From positions 14,338,445 to 14,402,444 of the forward strand of contig OX439132.1 of the NCBI GenBank assembly GCA_949318235.1: a DNA stretch of 64,000 nucleotides. The letters are read 5' to 3'. Below are positions 1 through 10,300 of this stretch, piece after piece; within the stretch, counting starts at the first letter, position 1, and each line of letters starts with the position of its first letter. Origin of the DNA: Ecdyonurus torrentis (Eukaryota; Arthropoda; Insecta; Ephemeroptera; Heptageniidae). The translations under genes and the position numbers were made by a program. Under the pieces are notes generated by a model that saw nothing but the letters and a program-made list of their open reading frames with translations, was not told the origin of the DNA and searched no databases.

Positions 1-1843
1 TTTTTAGGGGTATATTATCTCCAGATTTAAATTTGATATTATTTTAAAGCTCATAATGTCAATTACTGCTGATAAAAATTTCAAGATAGACCACCTACTA
101 AAGATTTTATTATATTCTTATAATGAATGACTTAAAATGAAATATAAGGACTTTTTTTTTTTTTTTTTTTTTAGCTTGATGGGTTTAAAATTTCAAACTC
201 TAGTAATTTTAAAACTACTCGTAATGAATGAAATTTTATAACTTACAGTACTGTACAACAGTTGGGTTAAATTGAGAGGTTGTCGTATTTCACCCAATAA
301 AAATCCGTTAATCATTATTATTATTAATCCAGAACAAATTACAACATTTTACAACATTAACATAGACATAATAATATGGTCGTGAAACGTTCTAAATAAA
401 AATATTATATGGTAGAGATTGTATGCTAGAGTAATTGCAATTGCCCAACATATGCAATGAAATTCCTCAAGCACGGGGGGTGTAAAAAGATAAAAAGACA
501 TTACTCATCATGCATATAAGATTGTACATGAGTCTTATTGTAATACAAGTATATTATAAACGTGCAGTTTATGATAATAAGAACCATAGGCGCAGACTAT
601 TATTGTACTTGTATTTCTTATCTTTTATATGCATGCTGATATTCTCTGATATTCTCATGTCGCTCTTTGGATGTATACAATGTACAGTACACTCATCTGC
701 AATTAAATTGAAACTCTTAATATACAACTTGCATAATTTTGTTTTAAGTTACCGCATCACTCAGAAAGTAATAAGTATGAAAAGTATCAGTTTCTTAGAA
801 TTAAAAAAAAAAAAAAAAAAAATTGCAACGCGATGTTTTATCTGCCGCATTTAGTCTCTTGTTTATTTTTATTTATTATTATTGTCACCGTGGGGTTAAA
901 TTTACGTTGACAAATTTAGAAACATGATATACATTATATTTATATTGTTAAAAAAAAAGCGATATCTTGTGATTATTACGTCAATTTCTGTAGTTTTTGG
1001 ATGGTTTAGAAATAGGGTTTGTAAGGCCCTGGCTTACATTTATACGTAATAAATACATTATTTTCCCAGTATAGGGTATACTGTGATTATTTTATAAATC
1101 CACGGTAAAATAAAAATAAAAGATCTTTCTTTTAGCAAATAATTCTCGCTAAATAACTTCAAAAAAATCTCTTTCAACTAACAAAACTAAAGCCAATTAG
1201 CATTTTATTTAATTAAAAAGGTGTAACTTTTAAGTTACGGTACTAATTAAAAATTTATAATACCTTTCTCTTTATATATATTTATATTCAAGATTTTTAT
1301 AGCTTTCGTTAAACTTTGAAGAAATGAACATTTATTTCAATATTTTTATAAGAAAATAAATAGAACTTATAATATAAAATTCAAGAATAAAAGTTCAATT
1401 TCTCTTCACACATTATATATATAGTCATTACCATAAAACTAATATATTATTCTATTTATTAATTATGTACATAATGTTTACTTTAACTCGTTGTTGACAA
1501 ATCGATAATCACAATTCAATCAATATTGCATAAACATACTTGTATCTAGTAACCATAGTGATGTTTTGCAATTAATTTTACAACATGTTGTCAATATAAG
1601 ATTATAATATTATATACTTTAGTAATTTCAATCTCTTTACTCTCTATATGAAATTCATTCGTATAATGAAGAGGATTAATACTTTGCTTATATATGTGAC
1701 GGATTATATGATTATAGTGTAATATAATTTAATAAAAAGTTTAATGTTGTTTGACAAGACAGTTAAAATAAATAACATGATTTACTTCAGATATTTGAAT
1801 TGCACAGAGAGAGAGAGAGAGAGAGAGAATGTTGATTAAGTGA
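1..1843. other. AT-rich spacer, no gene seen
   Basis: No coding sequence is supported here. The only open frame of note (510-854) is AT-rich low-complexity translation ending in a lysine run encoded by a poly(A) tract, and I regard it as chance. The stretch holds a poly(T) run at 152-172, a poly(A) run near 802-821, a small palindrome at 1067-1083 (arms CAGTATA and TATACTG around GGG), and a short (GA)n tract at 1806-1829 immediately before the LINE fragment. Confidence 0.6.
1806..1829. repeat. (GA)n microsatellite, 24 bp
   Basis: Pure GA dinucleotide run directly upstream of the LINE fragment that begins near 1844. Confidence 0.95.
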
Positions 1844-1879
1844 GAAAACAGAAGAATTCATGTTTCAGCTCGTACAAAA

Positions 1880-2287
1880 ATGTACAAATTTTGTAATATT
1901 TTTGCTGTCAATAACTTAATAAGTAATCAATTTGTCCGCAAATATCATGAAAAAGCTGAATTATTTTATAACAGCGATAATTATGTGAATGTGTGTAAAA
2001 ATATGAATATGTTAACACTTGAAAATAGACGTAAGAGAAATGATGTAATATGTTTAAAAAAATATTTATGTAACAAAATAGATGACAACTCTGTTTCTTC
2101 CCAAATAAAATTCAATAATTGCCTAAAAGTATTGCGAAACACTCAGCTTTTCAAAGTAGTAACATACAATAATGATGTATCTAAAAATTCTTTCATTCCA
2201 AGATCTACTTTAGTATGTAATGAAAAGCAAATTGATGTATTAAATGAATCTTTTAATTATATTAAGAATGTATTCAATAATGCTTAA
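1880..2287 (+). pseudogene. LINE polyprotein C-terminal remnant (135 codons)
   Basis: The predicted peptide has the pattern seen after the reverse transcriptase domain of insect Jockey/I-like LINE ORF2 proteins. It has a LENRRKRNDVICLKKYL block (residues 47-63), an NKID turn (65-68), SSQIKF (73-78), then LR (85-86) and NSFIPRS (103-109). These resemble the family pattern of an RR-D-L-K helix, a cysteine/aspartate-containing turn, an I-x-F strand and a conserved R plus an N-S-x-x-x-R segment. I see no catalytic residues. The first ATG is used only for convenience, since the frame continues upstream to 1844 and the true start was lost with the 5' part. The match is from memory of the family pattern, not from an alignment. 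Confidence 0.5.
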
Positions 2288-2526
2288 TTTTCTTTTTCTT
2301 TCCAGTTTTATTCATTTGATATACAAATAATCTTAATTAATAATAACATATGATAAATATTTCATATATATATTACATATTATGTATAATAATATACATA
2401 AAATGTTTATCAATATATTATATATTTATATTATTTATATATATATATATATGTTTTTTTTTTTTTTTTTTTCTAAACAAATTTGTACTCTATTACCAAT
2501 GTACTGTGTGTACCGCCAATGTATTG

Positions 2527-2542
2527 GGCAAGTAAAATTGCC
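2527..2542 (+). other. 3'-terminal LINE stem-loop
   Basis: Five-base-pair stem GGCAA/TTGCC with loop GTAAAA, located 15 bp before the AAACT tandem tail. The stem extends outward by a G-T wobble. Its position and form fit the 3' recognition hairpin of LINE RNAs. Confidence 0.65.
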
Positions 2543-4070
2543 TGTTTTTGGTTAACAATAAACTAAACTAAACTAATAATCATCATGTATTACGTTATAA
2601 AAAAAAAAACTTTCAAGTTGACTCAAGAATATAAATTTTATTAAAATATAAATTTGCACTGCATTTTTTTTTCCACATCTAAACCAAGAAAATTATTGCT
2701 CATTACTTTTCATTATTTTTAAGTGTTTATTTTCTTTATTTCAATCACAACGATAAAAAAATCACAGTTTATTTCTTTCAACTTTTCATATAGCAATAGT
2801 TTCACACAAGATTAATGTAATTGTACTTATCGCTGTTCTAAAATTATGAAATTATTTTATAATATGGTTTGAGTGTATATACTAAATTAAATATCCGGCG
2901 GGTAATATATAATTTATCAAAAGGATATGTGTTTAAAAATAGTTCTATATGGTTAAAAGAATTTTCATTTAGAATAATAATAATAATAAAAGTGGTTAAA
3001 TAATCGTTATTGAAGTCGCAAATTAAATTTAGATTAGGAAGGAAATATGAATGACGCAATTTCCGTCGTAACTGTTAAAAAAAATCTATATAAAACATAC
3101 GCTATGAAAAATTTAGTTTCTAAACTTGTTTTATAATTAATATTATATATAACTATAATACTAATGGAATGTAACGAAATTGTAACGAAATTTTGTGAAA
3201 TCAAGAATGTTATTTTTAAATTTTATAAAAAAATAATAATATATTTTTTTTCACACCGCACCTTGAAAAATGAGACTTCATGTAAAAACAACAGTAGAGA
3301 GAAAAAAAAAAAAAAAAGGTTTTATATAAATAAAATGTCTAAAAGAAAAGAAATTATATACGTATATAAGTTAGATGTTAGAAAATATATAACTTTAGTA
3401 GTGTAAATATTTTGAAAGTATTTTTTTCTTTATAAAGACCGCCTACTGTTTACTACTGGTTAAATATGGATTCGAATATTTATTGTGGTTTTTGCAAATA
3501 TGATTAGCAAACTGCTACTGAAAAATTTATGTATCATGATCTAACGTCTTAAAATTGTGAGTTGATAAAACATATAAAGTGAGTTACGGAAATTTAAAAT
3601 AGTGACACAATTATATTCCAGATAAAATGTAACAAAAATTAAGCGGTCCTTGTATCATTTGTTAACGTTTAACTTATACTTATTTACAGTATAGAATCTT
3701 TTATTTTTTCATTTAATTTTATCAACAGTATCCTTGTAACAAATATTGTTTTTCATATATTAAAAATCAAGTATTAAATTAATAATTTACAAAATATCTT
3801 GTTTTGAGTTTAGAAAATTGTCTTCTATATCTATAACATTATATATTATGAAATCTTAATATAAGTTTAAGCCCTGTCAATTTGAACTACTATAACATGA
3901 TATTTATAACATTAAAATATAAAAAAGGTTGCCTAAAATAATTTTGTTTCTAAGATAAATAAAGTTTTCATTAGAAAAAACAGAAATTTTATTTTTGTTC
4001 ATAAAGATTTGAATTTTATGTTTAAATTAGGCGTGGTACCAAAGGTAAACAACATAACAACGTCGTCTGA

Positions 4071-4074
<4 letters not shown>

Positions 4075-4140
<66 letters not shown>
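4075..4140. repeat. (GA)n microsatellite, 66 bp
   Basis: Uninterrupted GA dinucleotide repeat. One of at least six long GA/CT tracts in the window. Confidence 0.97.
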
Positions 4141-4147
<7 letters not shown>

Positions 4148-4237
4148 CAAACAGAAGTAATTCACACTCGATTACCACTGTGAACATGCCAATAAAAATC
4201 ACCGATCGTTTCTTCTGTCTCTCTTTTTTAAATAAAC

Positions 4238-4337
<100 letters not shown>

Positions 4338-5659
4338 TTTTTTTCAAACCCAACTGTAATATTATTTACATACATGATGATGTTTCATTTATGCAAATAT
4401 TATTATACAATTTTATTATTTATATCAAATAAATTATATTAAGTAAGATTTGTAATGATACAAGTAAGTACCAACAGTAAAGGTGGTCTTTTGAATATTT
4501 AATTTTTATTTCCTAATACATGACATAATATATATATTTTTTAAACTGAATAAATTACAAATTTTATGTTTCTTAACTTACGTATTGGACAAAACTTCAA
4601 AGTATTAAGAGGCCAACTCAGTTATGAAACTTTAATGTCAATTAAACTCTTTATTATAGACTTTAGTTTAAATTTTATTTAATCTAATAAAATGTTTTTA
4701 TTATATAAGCCAACCTATGGTAAACTTTGGTAATTCTTTCTTGAAATGCAAATCTTTTTTCTTTTTAATATCTTGCTATAATTCTTTTGAAATAGGTAAT
4801 AATGGCATAAAAAAATTACTCGTCATTTGCATAGAAATTTTGGTATTGTCTTCAATGACTTCAGACCTAAAACGTATAATTTATTTATTATTTTATTTAT
4901 TATTACTATTATTTTTCTCTTTGCAAACAAAGTTTGCAGCTAGAATAATTTAAGCGCAGATCTTCTTAAAGACATGTTTCAGGGACATATCCATAAGCAA
5001 AATATTTAGGTATATATGAAGATGAGTGTAAGTAACCACTAACCAAACGTGTACAAAATACACACTGGAGTTCTTATTACTGCATATCAGATTACTTTGA
5101 GAGTTTATTTTTAATTTAAAAAGATTTATTATTTATTTTATATAATATCTTATATACATAATTAAAAATATTTAAAATAACAAGACTGTTAAATGAGATA
5201 TACGTATATTAATAAGAATATTAATAAATCAAATCTTAGTGCAAAAGTTTGCCAAATTAATTAAAAAAGTAGACGGGCATGCTTCCCAATTTTCCACCCC
5301 ACAGCGTAGCCAATATACCATATTTTTAAAAACTCATTCAATTTTTTTTTCTTTTTTGGCAAACAAATCCTCAAGTTAAAAATAAACATCAATAATCCAA
5401 CTTTATAATATTGACATTAATTACGTGACGTAGAAATATAACGCAATTTTATTACCTTTTTGTAAACCAATTCAATACATGAATTAACCACATTTATTTG
5501 TACTCAATTCTGTATGTAATGTAAATGTTTATATTATTAATTTAATAAAATGTAATTGGAACTGTTTATATCATAAATGTTTATTTATTTATAATATCAT
5601 AAAACGTGTAAGAAAATGAAAGTGACATTTTTTTATTGTTATTATTATTTTTGTAAAAT

Positions 5660-5687
5660 ATTTTTTTTTTTTTTTTTTTTTTTTTTT
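5660..5687 (-). repeat. Probable LINE poly(A) tail
   Basis: Plus-strand T run that reads as poly(A) on the element strand, directly after AATAATAAA. Best candidate for the 3' terminus of the LINE copy above it. Confidence 0.6.
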
Positions 5688-5716
5688 ATTATTTCAAACA
5701 CACAAATATACAAAGT

Positions 5717-5744
5717 CCAACCAAGGCATAGCCTTATCGGTTGG
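5717..5744 (-). other. Stem-loop in LINE 3' UTR
   Basis: Inverted repeat with outer arms CCAACC and GGTTGG and inner arms AAGGC and GCCTT around a short ATA loop, with a small bulge on one side. It stands out in near-pure AT sequence and sits about 30 bp before the poly(A) tail on the element strand. That is where LINE RNAs often carry a recognition hairpin. Confidence 0.6.
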
Positions 5745-5850
5745 TTCATTTATTGTTACACAATCATGTCTTATTATATTATATTACTACATATACATAT
5801 TTTTATTATATATATTTCAAAAGCAAATAAAGTACGTATTTACACAAAAA

Positions 5851-5851
<1 letters not shown>

Positions 5852-5888
<37 letters not shown>
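5852..5888 (-). repeat. Internal A tract of LINE 3' UTR (T run on plus)
   Basis: About 37 consecutive T residues on the plus strand, 85 bp beyond the stop codon of the LINE frame. Either an internal A-rich tract or an alternative element end. Confidence 0.8.
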
Positions 5889-5973
5889 CATTTAAGAGAA
5901 GTATTTTTATAATACAAGAAGCAAAAATTAATCATCATTAATCAATACAAACAGCAAAAAATTGTTCAACATT

Positions 5974-7185
5974 TTATAAATTATCAAGAAAGAATTTTTT
6001 CATATTAAATTTCGTTTCATTTTTATTTGCAAAACTTTTTAATTCTGATGGAATTTGATTCCATAATTTAGGAAGTAAAAATTTTTTTGTCCTTTCAGTG
6101 AATCTATTTACAATTTTTGGTACAAATAAAGGATTGGTCACTGCTGTTCTGGTACTATAAATATGAGTTCTCGGTATACCATGAGAATTTTCAAAATAAT
6201 TTTCACAAATAAAAGAACATTTAAACATTTCTTCTATTGGCAATATCTTAAAGTACTTAAAATATTCAAGATCACTTTTTAGCTTATTTCCTTTTTTTAA
6301 AATTTTTAATATTCTTATTTGCATTTTTTTCAATTCCCATAATTTACCTGATTTAGTACAACCATAAGATAATAAACCGTATAATATATGTGGATGTACA
6401 AAAGAAAAATATAATTGTCTCATCGTCTGTTCATTCACATATGATCTTACTGTTTTTAATTTAAAAATTGCAGATCTCAATTTATTTAACAGTTGCATAA
6501 TATGCAAATCCCAATCAAATGTTTGATCAATAATAGCTCCTAAGTAATTATAATTATTTACTTGTTCTACAAACTCACAATTACAATTTAAAGTAAAATT
6601 ATGTAAACACTTATTAGTATGAGCTCTTAATTGAATATTTTGCATAGTATATGTATACTTATTAAAAATGTGCATAACTTTTGTTTTTTTCCTATTAATT
6701 AATATTTTCCTATCATGCGACCATTCCAAAACTGAATCAAAATCATTTTGTAACATTTTATTTGCAACTTCAAAGTTACTATGAGCCGCTATCATAAGTA
6801 AATCATCGGCAAACATTTTTGCTTTACAATATTTTAGTAAATTAAAAATTTTGTTAACATAAATTATAAAGAATTTAGCACTTAAGACCCCTCCTTGTAT
6901 TATACCGCATTTTATTATTTTAATTTCACTTACAATATTTTTAATTTTGACAGCAACTTGTCTATTTTTTATAATATTCGCAATTAACATTAATGTTGGT
7001 CCTCGTATTCCAATTTCTTCTAAATCTTTTAACAATAAGTCATGGTCTATAGTGTCAAATGCTTTGGAATAATCAACAAATAAACAAAGAACATGATGCC
7101 CTTTTTCTAATTCTTCATATAAGGAAAGAAGTTTCAATATTTTATGTATTAATTCTTGATCGTATAATAAAAATTTAAAAAGCAT
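5974..7185 (-). CDS. LINE reverse transcriptase, N-terminally truncated (403 aa)
   Basis: RNA-directed DNA polymerase of a non-LTR retrotransposon. It would copy its own RNA at a nicked genomic target by target-primed reverse transcription. Visible motifs are: motif A, LFVDYSKAFDTIDHDLL with catalytic Asp38; motif B, GIIQGGVLSAKFF (94-106); motif C, FADD (125-128) with the two catalytic aspartates; INRKKTKVM (163-171); YLG (214-216); and HPHILYGLLSYG (264-275). The C-terminal KLWNQIPSELKSF block lies near residue 375. This order and the tail resemble CR1/L2/Jockey-type elements. Motif B usually reads G-x-R/P-Q-G-G/S-x-L-S/G-P. Here Ile replaces the R/P position and Ala the last Pro, so activity is doubtful. 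An endonuclease and early reverse transcriptase motifs, which would need some 500 further residues, are missing. The first ATG probably is not a biological start. A nuclear or cytoplasmic RNP role is expected for the full-length protein only. Confidence 0.9.
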   Translation of the reverse strand: MLFKFLLYDQELIHKILKLLSLYEELEKGHHVLCLFVDYSKAFDTIDHDLLLKDLEEIGIRGPTLMLIANIIKNRQVAVKIKNIVSEIKIIKCGIIQGGVLSAKFFIIYVNKIFNLLKYCKAKMFADDLLMIAAHSNFEVANKMLQNDFDSVLEWSHDRKILINRKKTKVMHIFNKYTYTMQNIQLRAHTNKCLHNFTLNCNCEFVEQVNNYNYLGAIIDQTFDWDLHIMQLLNKLRSAIFKLKTVRSYVNEQTMRQLYFSFVHPHILYGLLSYGCTKSGKLWELKKMQIRILKILKKGNKLKSDLEYFKYFKILPIEEMFKCSFICENYFENSHGIPRTHIYSTRTAVTNPLFVPKIVNRFTERTKKFLLPKLWNQIPSELKSFANKNETKFNMKKFFLDNL

Positions 7186-7195
7186 AGTCTTTTAC

Positions 7196-7356
7196 ATTTC
7201 TCCCAATACTAGTTCGAGCGGATTCAGTGTAATTAACTATGTAAAGTCAACTGTGATTGGCTAGTAGGTTTATAACATGCTCTCTGATTGATTTAGCACC
7301 GTGGATACAGCTTTTGGCGGGAATGATCTTGTTTTGGCCAAAGTGTAAGACATAAA
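7196..7356 (+). promoter_or_regulatory. Candidate promoter: GC-richer segment with CCAAT and E2F-like sites
   Basis: This segment is far richer in G+C than its surroundings (about 40-45% by eye) and abuts the truncation point of the LINE. It contains an inverted CCAAT box in CTGTGATTGGCTAG (ATTGG at 7256-7260). A sequence identical to the E2F consensus, TTTTGGCGGGAA, spans 7312-7322, followed by TTTTGGCCAAA at 7332-7342. No TATA box is obvious. CCAAT plus E2F without TATA is a common housekeeping or cell-cycle promoter arrangement in animals. An ATG in good context followed by a splice donor lies just downstream. It could instead be a relic of an older repeat into which the LINE inserted. Confidence 0.35.
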
Positions 7357-7371
7357 ATGTCTTTAAAAAAG
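7357..7371 (+). other. Candidate first coding exon end (5 codons) with splice donor
   Basis: After the GC-richer segment comes ATAAA-ATG, then four codons giving MSLKK, ending exactly at AAG|GTAACT (donor GT at 7372-7373). The donor matches MAG|GTRAGT closely. The downstream sequence becomes AT-rich intron-like DNA at once. No cDNA or homology supports it, and the exon is too short to identify any product. I give it as a hypothesis that links the promoter-like segment to the recursive splice candidates far downstream on the same strand. Confidence 0.25.
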
Positions 7372-10300
7372 GTAACTTTTAATTAAAATTACGTTGTTTT
7401 AGAATAATTATAATTTTTTCATAATATTTTGTTATTTCCTCTAAGTATAAGTAGCCATTTTTGTAAGGTTTACTTTACAAAAATCTTGAAATAATTGTAA
7501 TCGTTTATTTCATGCGCACATTTTAATTATAGCAATGTCTGTCAATGTCAATAGTATCAATATTTTTGCAAGTATATCTTTTACCACGTAATGGCTATGA
7601 CCCCAACAACTTCAGCACTTTGCACTGCTGTAGCTATAGAAACTTAAAAAAATAATAAAAATAAAAGAAATGTAATAATATTTATTTCATTATGCTAAAA
7701 AATGAAGTTTATTAACATCGAGTTTAAATTGGCAATGATATGAAACTTGCTACATGATAATATAATATTATAAAAAGTATTTTTTGCCTAAAAGCAACAT
7801 TGTAAAATATTTTATTACTTATGTATATTACCACTAGGATATAATGTGAATGTAATTATTAATCATCTACTTTTATTTTATAGTTCTTTTGTTTAAATAG
7901 ATATATGTATATAAAGGTTATTATTTAAGTTAAATATAAGTAAAATTAAACCTAATTGATTCTTAATAAATCGCATGCATCAAGTATATAGTATGAATTT
8001 TTTATTATAGATTAATCAAAGGACTTTGATCTTTAATTTTTATAAGGATTACAATGTTTTTTTTTATTACTTTTTAACTGTAGTAATAATTTTATTCAAA
8101 CTTATTTTTATTTTTATACTTGTTGAAAAGTACTACTTTTACAAGTTAAATGTATAACAAAAAAAAGTCGTCGAAACTTTTGATCTTCTTTAATAAAAAA
8201 AAAAGTGTTCCTCTTAATAATCACGAAATTTAAATATTTAATCCTAATAAAATAGAATATAAAGGATGTCAAGAATTATTTTTCTGCGGTTTATTGCAAG
8301 ATGTAATAAAGATTTCCCTAAGGATTAGGATTAAAAAAAAAAAAAAAAAAAATTCAGGAAGAAACGTGAAAAAATCCAGTAAATGAAACAAGTATTCCGT
8401 GTATTAAATTATATCATATATTAAAAAAAAAAAAGTTTGGTTTTAGTTCAGACTTTTTTTTAAGGACTGGTTAGTTGGTAAATATATATTTTATATCATA
8501 AGGCTGGCCCTGCCCTGATTTTATTTTATATACCAAAAAGTGAATGAATAATGACCATCAAAATAATATATTGCAGAGTCAGACCTCCATAGTTGCATGT
8601 TATCAAGATACTGAAATTTTTTTGTTACTTTTTTTTCTTACGCGATAAAAAAAAAAATAATAATAATAATAAAAGCCAATAAGATATTTTTTATTTCCGT
8701 TCAAGTAAAATATCACTTTATCTTCAATAAATATTCTTGCTTATTTATTACATTTCGTTTATATAAAAAAGCATGGAATAAAATTGCATTTTTGCTATAT
8801 TCCGTTGCGCTGAATTGCAGTTTATTTTTCATGCATGATATTAGAAAATTATATGAACTTTGATCATAAGAAAAAGTTATATCTTGAATAAACAAATTCT
8901 TTATTACTTCTTATGCATATTTTGTCAATCACAGGAAATCGAAGCTATTTTGCTATCGTATGTGATTTGTGAACAAAACTATAAGCATAGTTTTAAAAAT
9001 ACATATTCGATTGATTTGATTTTAGTAATTGAAAATCTCCTTGCGTTTAATTTTTTTTTTAAGTAAATATAATCAACTCTATAAAACAGTTAACTACTTT
9101 CTTCATTTGTTACAAGAAAATCAACAGTAGAATTGTGTTACCTAATAAGGTTTAAAATACTTTGACATCCAGTATAGATTTGGAATGCAGTTTAATGTAG
9201 TTTTGACGACACGAAGTTGTGCAGCTATAAGCAGCGAAAGTCGACAAAAAAAAAAGTTCAATATAAAGATTTGTCATTCAATGATTATAGACATGAAATA
9301 TTACATCATGTTTTTAGGTTTCACTTTTATTTTGATATCATTTAAAAAAAAAAATAATAATAATTAAAAAAATCAATAAATCAATTGTCTTGATAAATAA
9401 AGTGCATTTTTACATTCATTTTTGTAAAGCAGAAAATATATATATATATAATAAATGAAGAATCAGGATTGCAGTTTAATTTAGAATGATTGCTGTGTTT
9501 TAAAATCTTAATTTTATTTTCAATGTTAAAATTTTAAAATTACAAAGTCTTTTTATTTTACTATAATAAAAAGTAACAACATAAATATTATACATACATA
9601 TATACAAAATTATTGAAACTTTTTATAATTAAGAGTTTAATCAATCTTTTAATTTAATGAACCTTCATTAGCCAAAAAAAACAACATGTAATGTAAATTG
9701 TAATGGATAAAAAAAATAAAAAATGAACATATAATTTTCATGCAAATTAAATTAAGTATTTAATTTGCATTCCAATCATAATACGTAATAAGGAACTTCA
9801 TTAAAGTTTAAATTTAAATGTGCGATGAGAATTGAGAAATTATGATCAAAGTTTAGATACGATGTTTTTTTATTTTATTGTTTTTATTTTCTTACCTTTT
9901 TTTTTTTTTTTGTGTGTGTATACTATTAATGTCAGCTGGTATCCATTGTATACACAATTTAGTAGGGATTCATGCCAATTCAATAGAATGAAATGTTAAG
10001 TCATTGTCAATCAACATTTTTTTGTCCAAGTAAAAAACACAACACAAAAAACAAAAAAACGCTAGTTCCTGTTAGAGTTAACATATCACTATTTATGTTA
10101 TTTAAAAATAATTATCCAAAAACTAAAATCTATTGCATGCTAAAAGCTCATGTGACTAAATTAAAATATAGATAATTACTGCAACTATTTATAAACACAT
10201 AAAGTTATTCTACATAATTTACGATAACATCTCTCTTATCATAATACAATTTTTTTTATATAATGTAGAAATATATTGCAATTATTATTTTTAATTATTA

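Larger units (their letters stand above)
1844..2577 (+). mobile_element. LINE (non-LTR retrotransposon) 3' fragment, 5' truncated
   Basis: The fragment consists of a short reading frame matching the region downstream of reverse transcriptase in insect LINEs, followed by a 3' UTR and a characteristic 3' end. The end has a GGCAA-GTAAAA-TTGCC hairpin at 2527-2542, then an AATAAACTAAACTAAACTAA tail at 2557-2576. A stem-loop just before a short tandem tail is typical of I/Jockey-type and related LINEs, where the 3' end is recognised by the element's own reverse transcriptase. Endonuclease and reverse transcriptase domains are missing, as expected for a dead-on-arrival 5'-truncated insertion. The frame is open from 1844 (a stop lies at 1841-1843). 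The exact 5' boundary and any target-site duplication are not resolved. The clade is uncertain. Confidence 0.6.
5657..7185 (-). mobile_element. 5'-truncated LINE retrotransposon insertion with poly(A) tail
   Basis: A minus-strand non-LTR retrotransposon copy containing most of reverse transcriptase and the C-terminal region, then a 3' UTR of about 300 bp. On the minus strand the UTR ends with a hairpin (5717-5744), a short AT-rich run, AATAATAAA and a poly(A) tail, which reads as poly(T) at about 5660-5687 on the plus strand. A second A tract (plus-strand T run 5852-5888) lies inside the UTR. This could be an earlier poly(A) site, an expanded internal A tract, or the true element end. The endonuclease and the first reverse transcriptase motifs are absent, so the copy is truncated at or near 7185. 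A stop lies two codons before the first ATG. The 403-codon frame is unbroken, which suggests a fairly recent insertion. I did not find a convincing target-site duplication. Confidence 0.85.
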
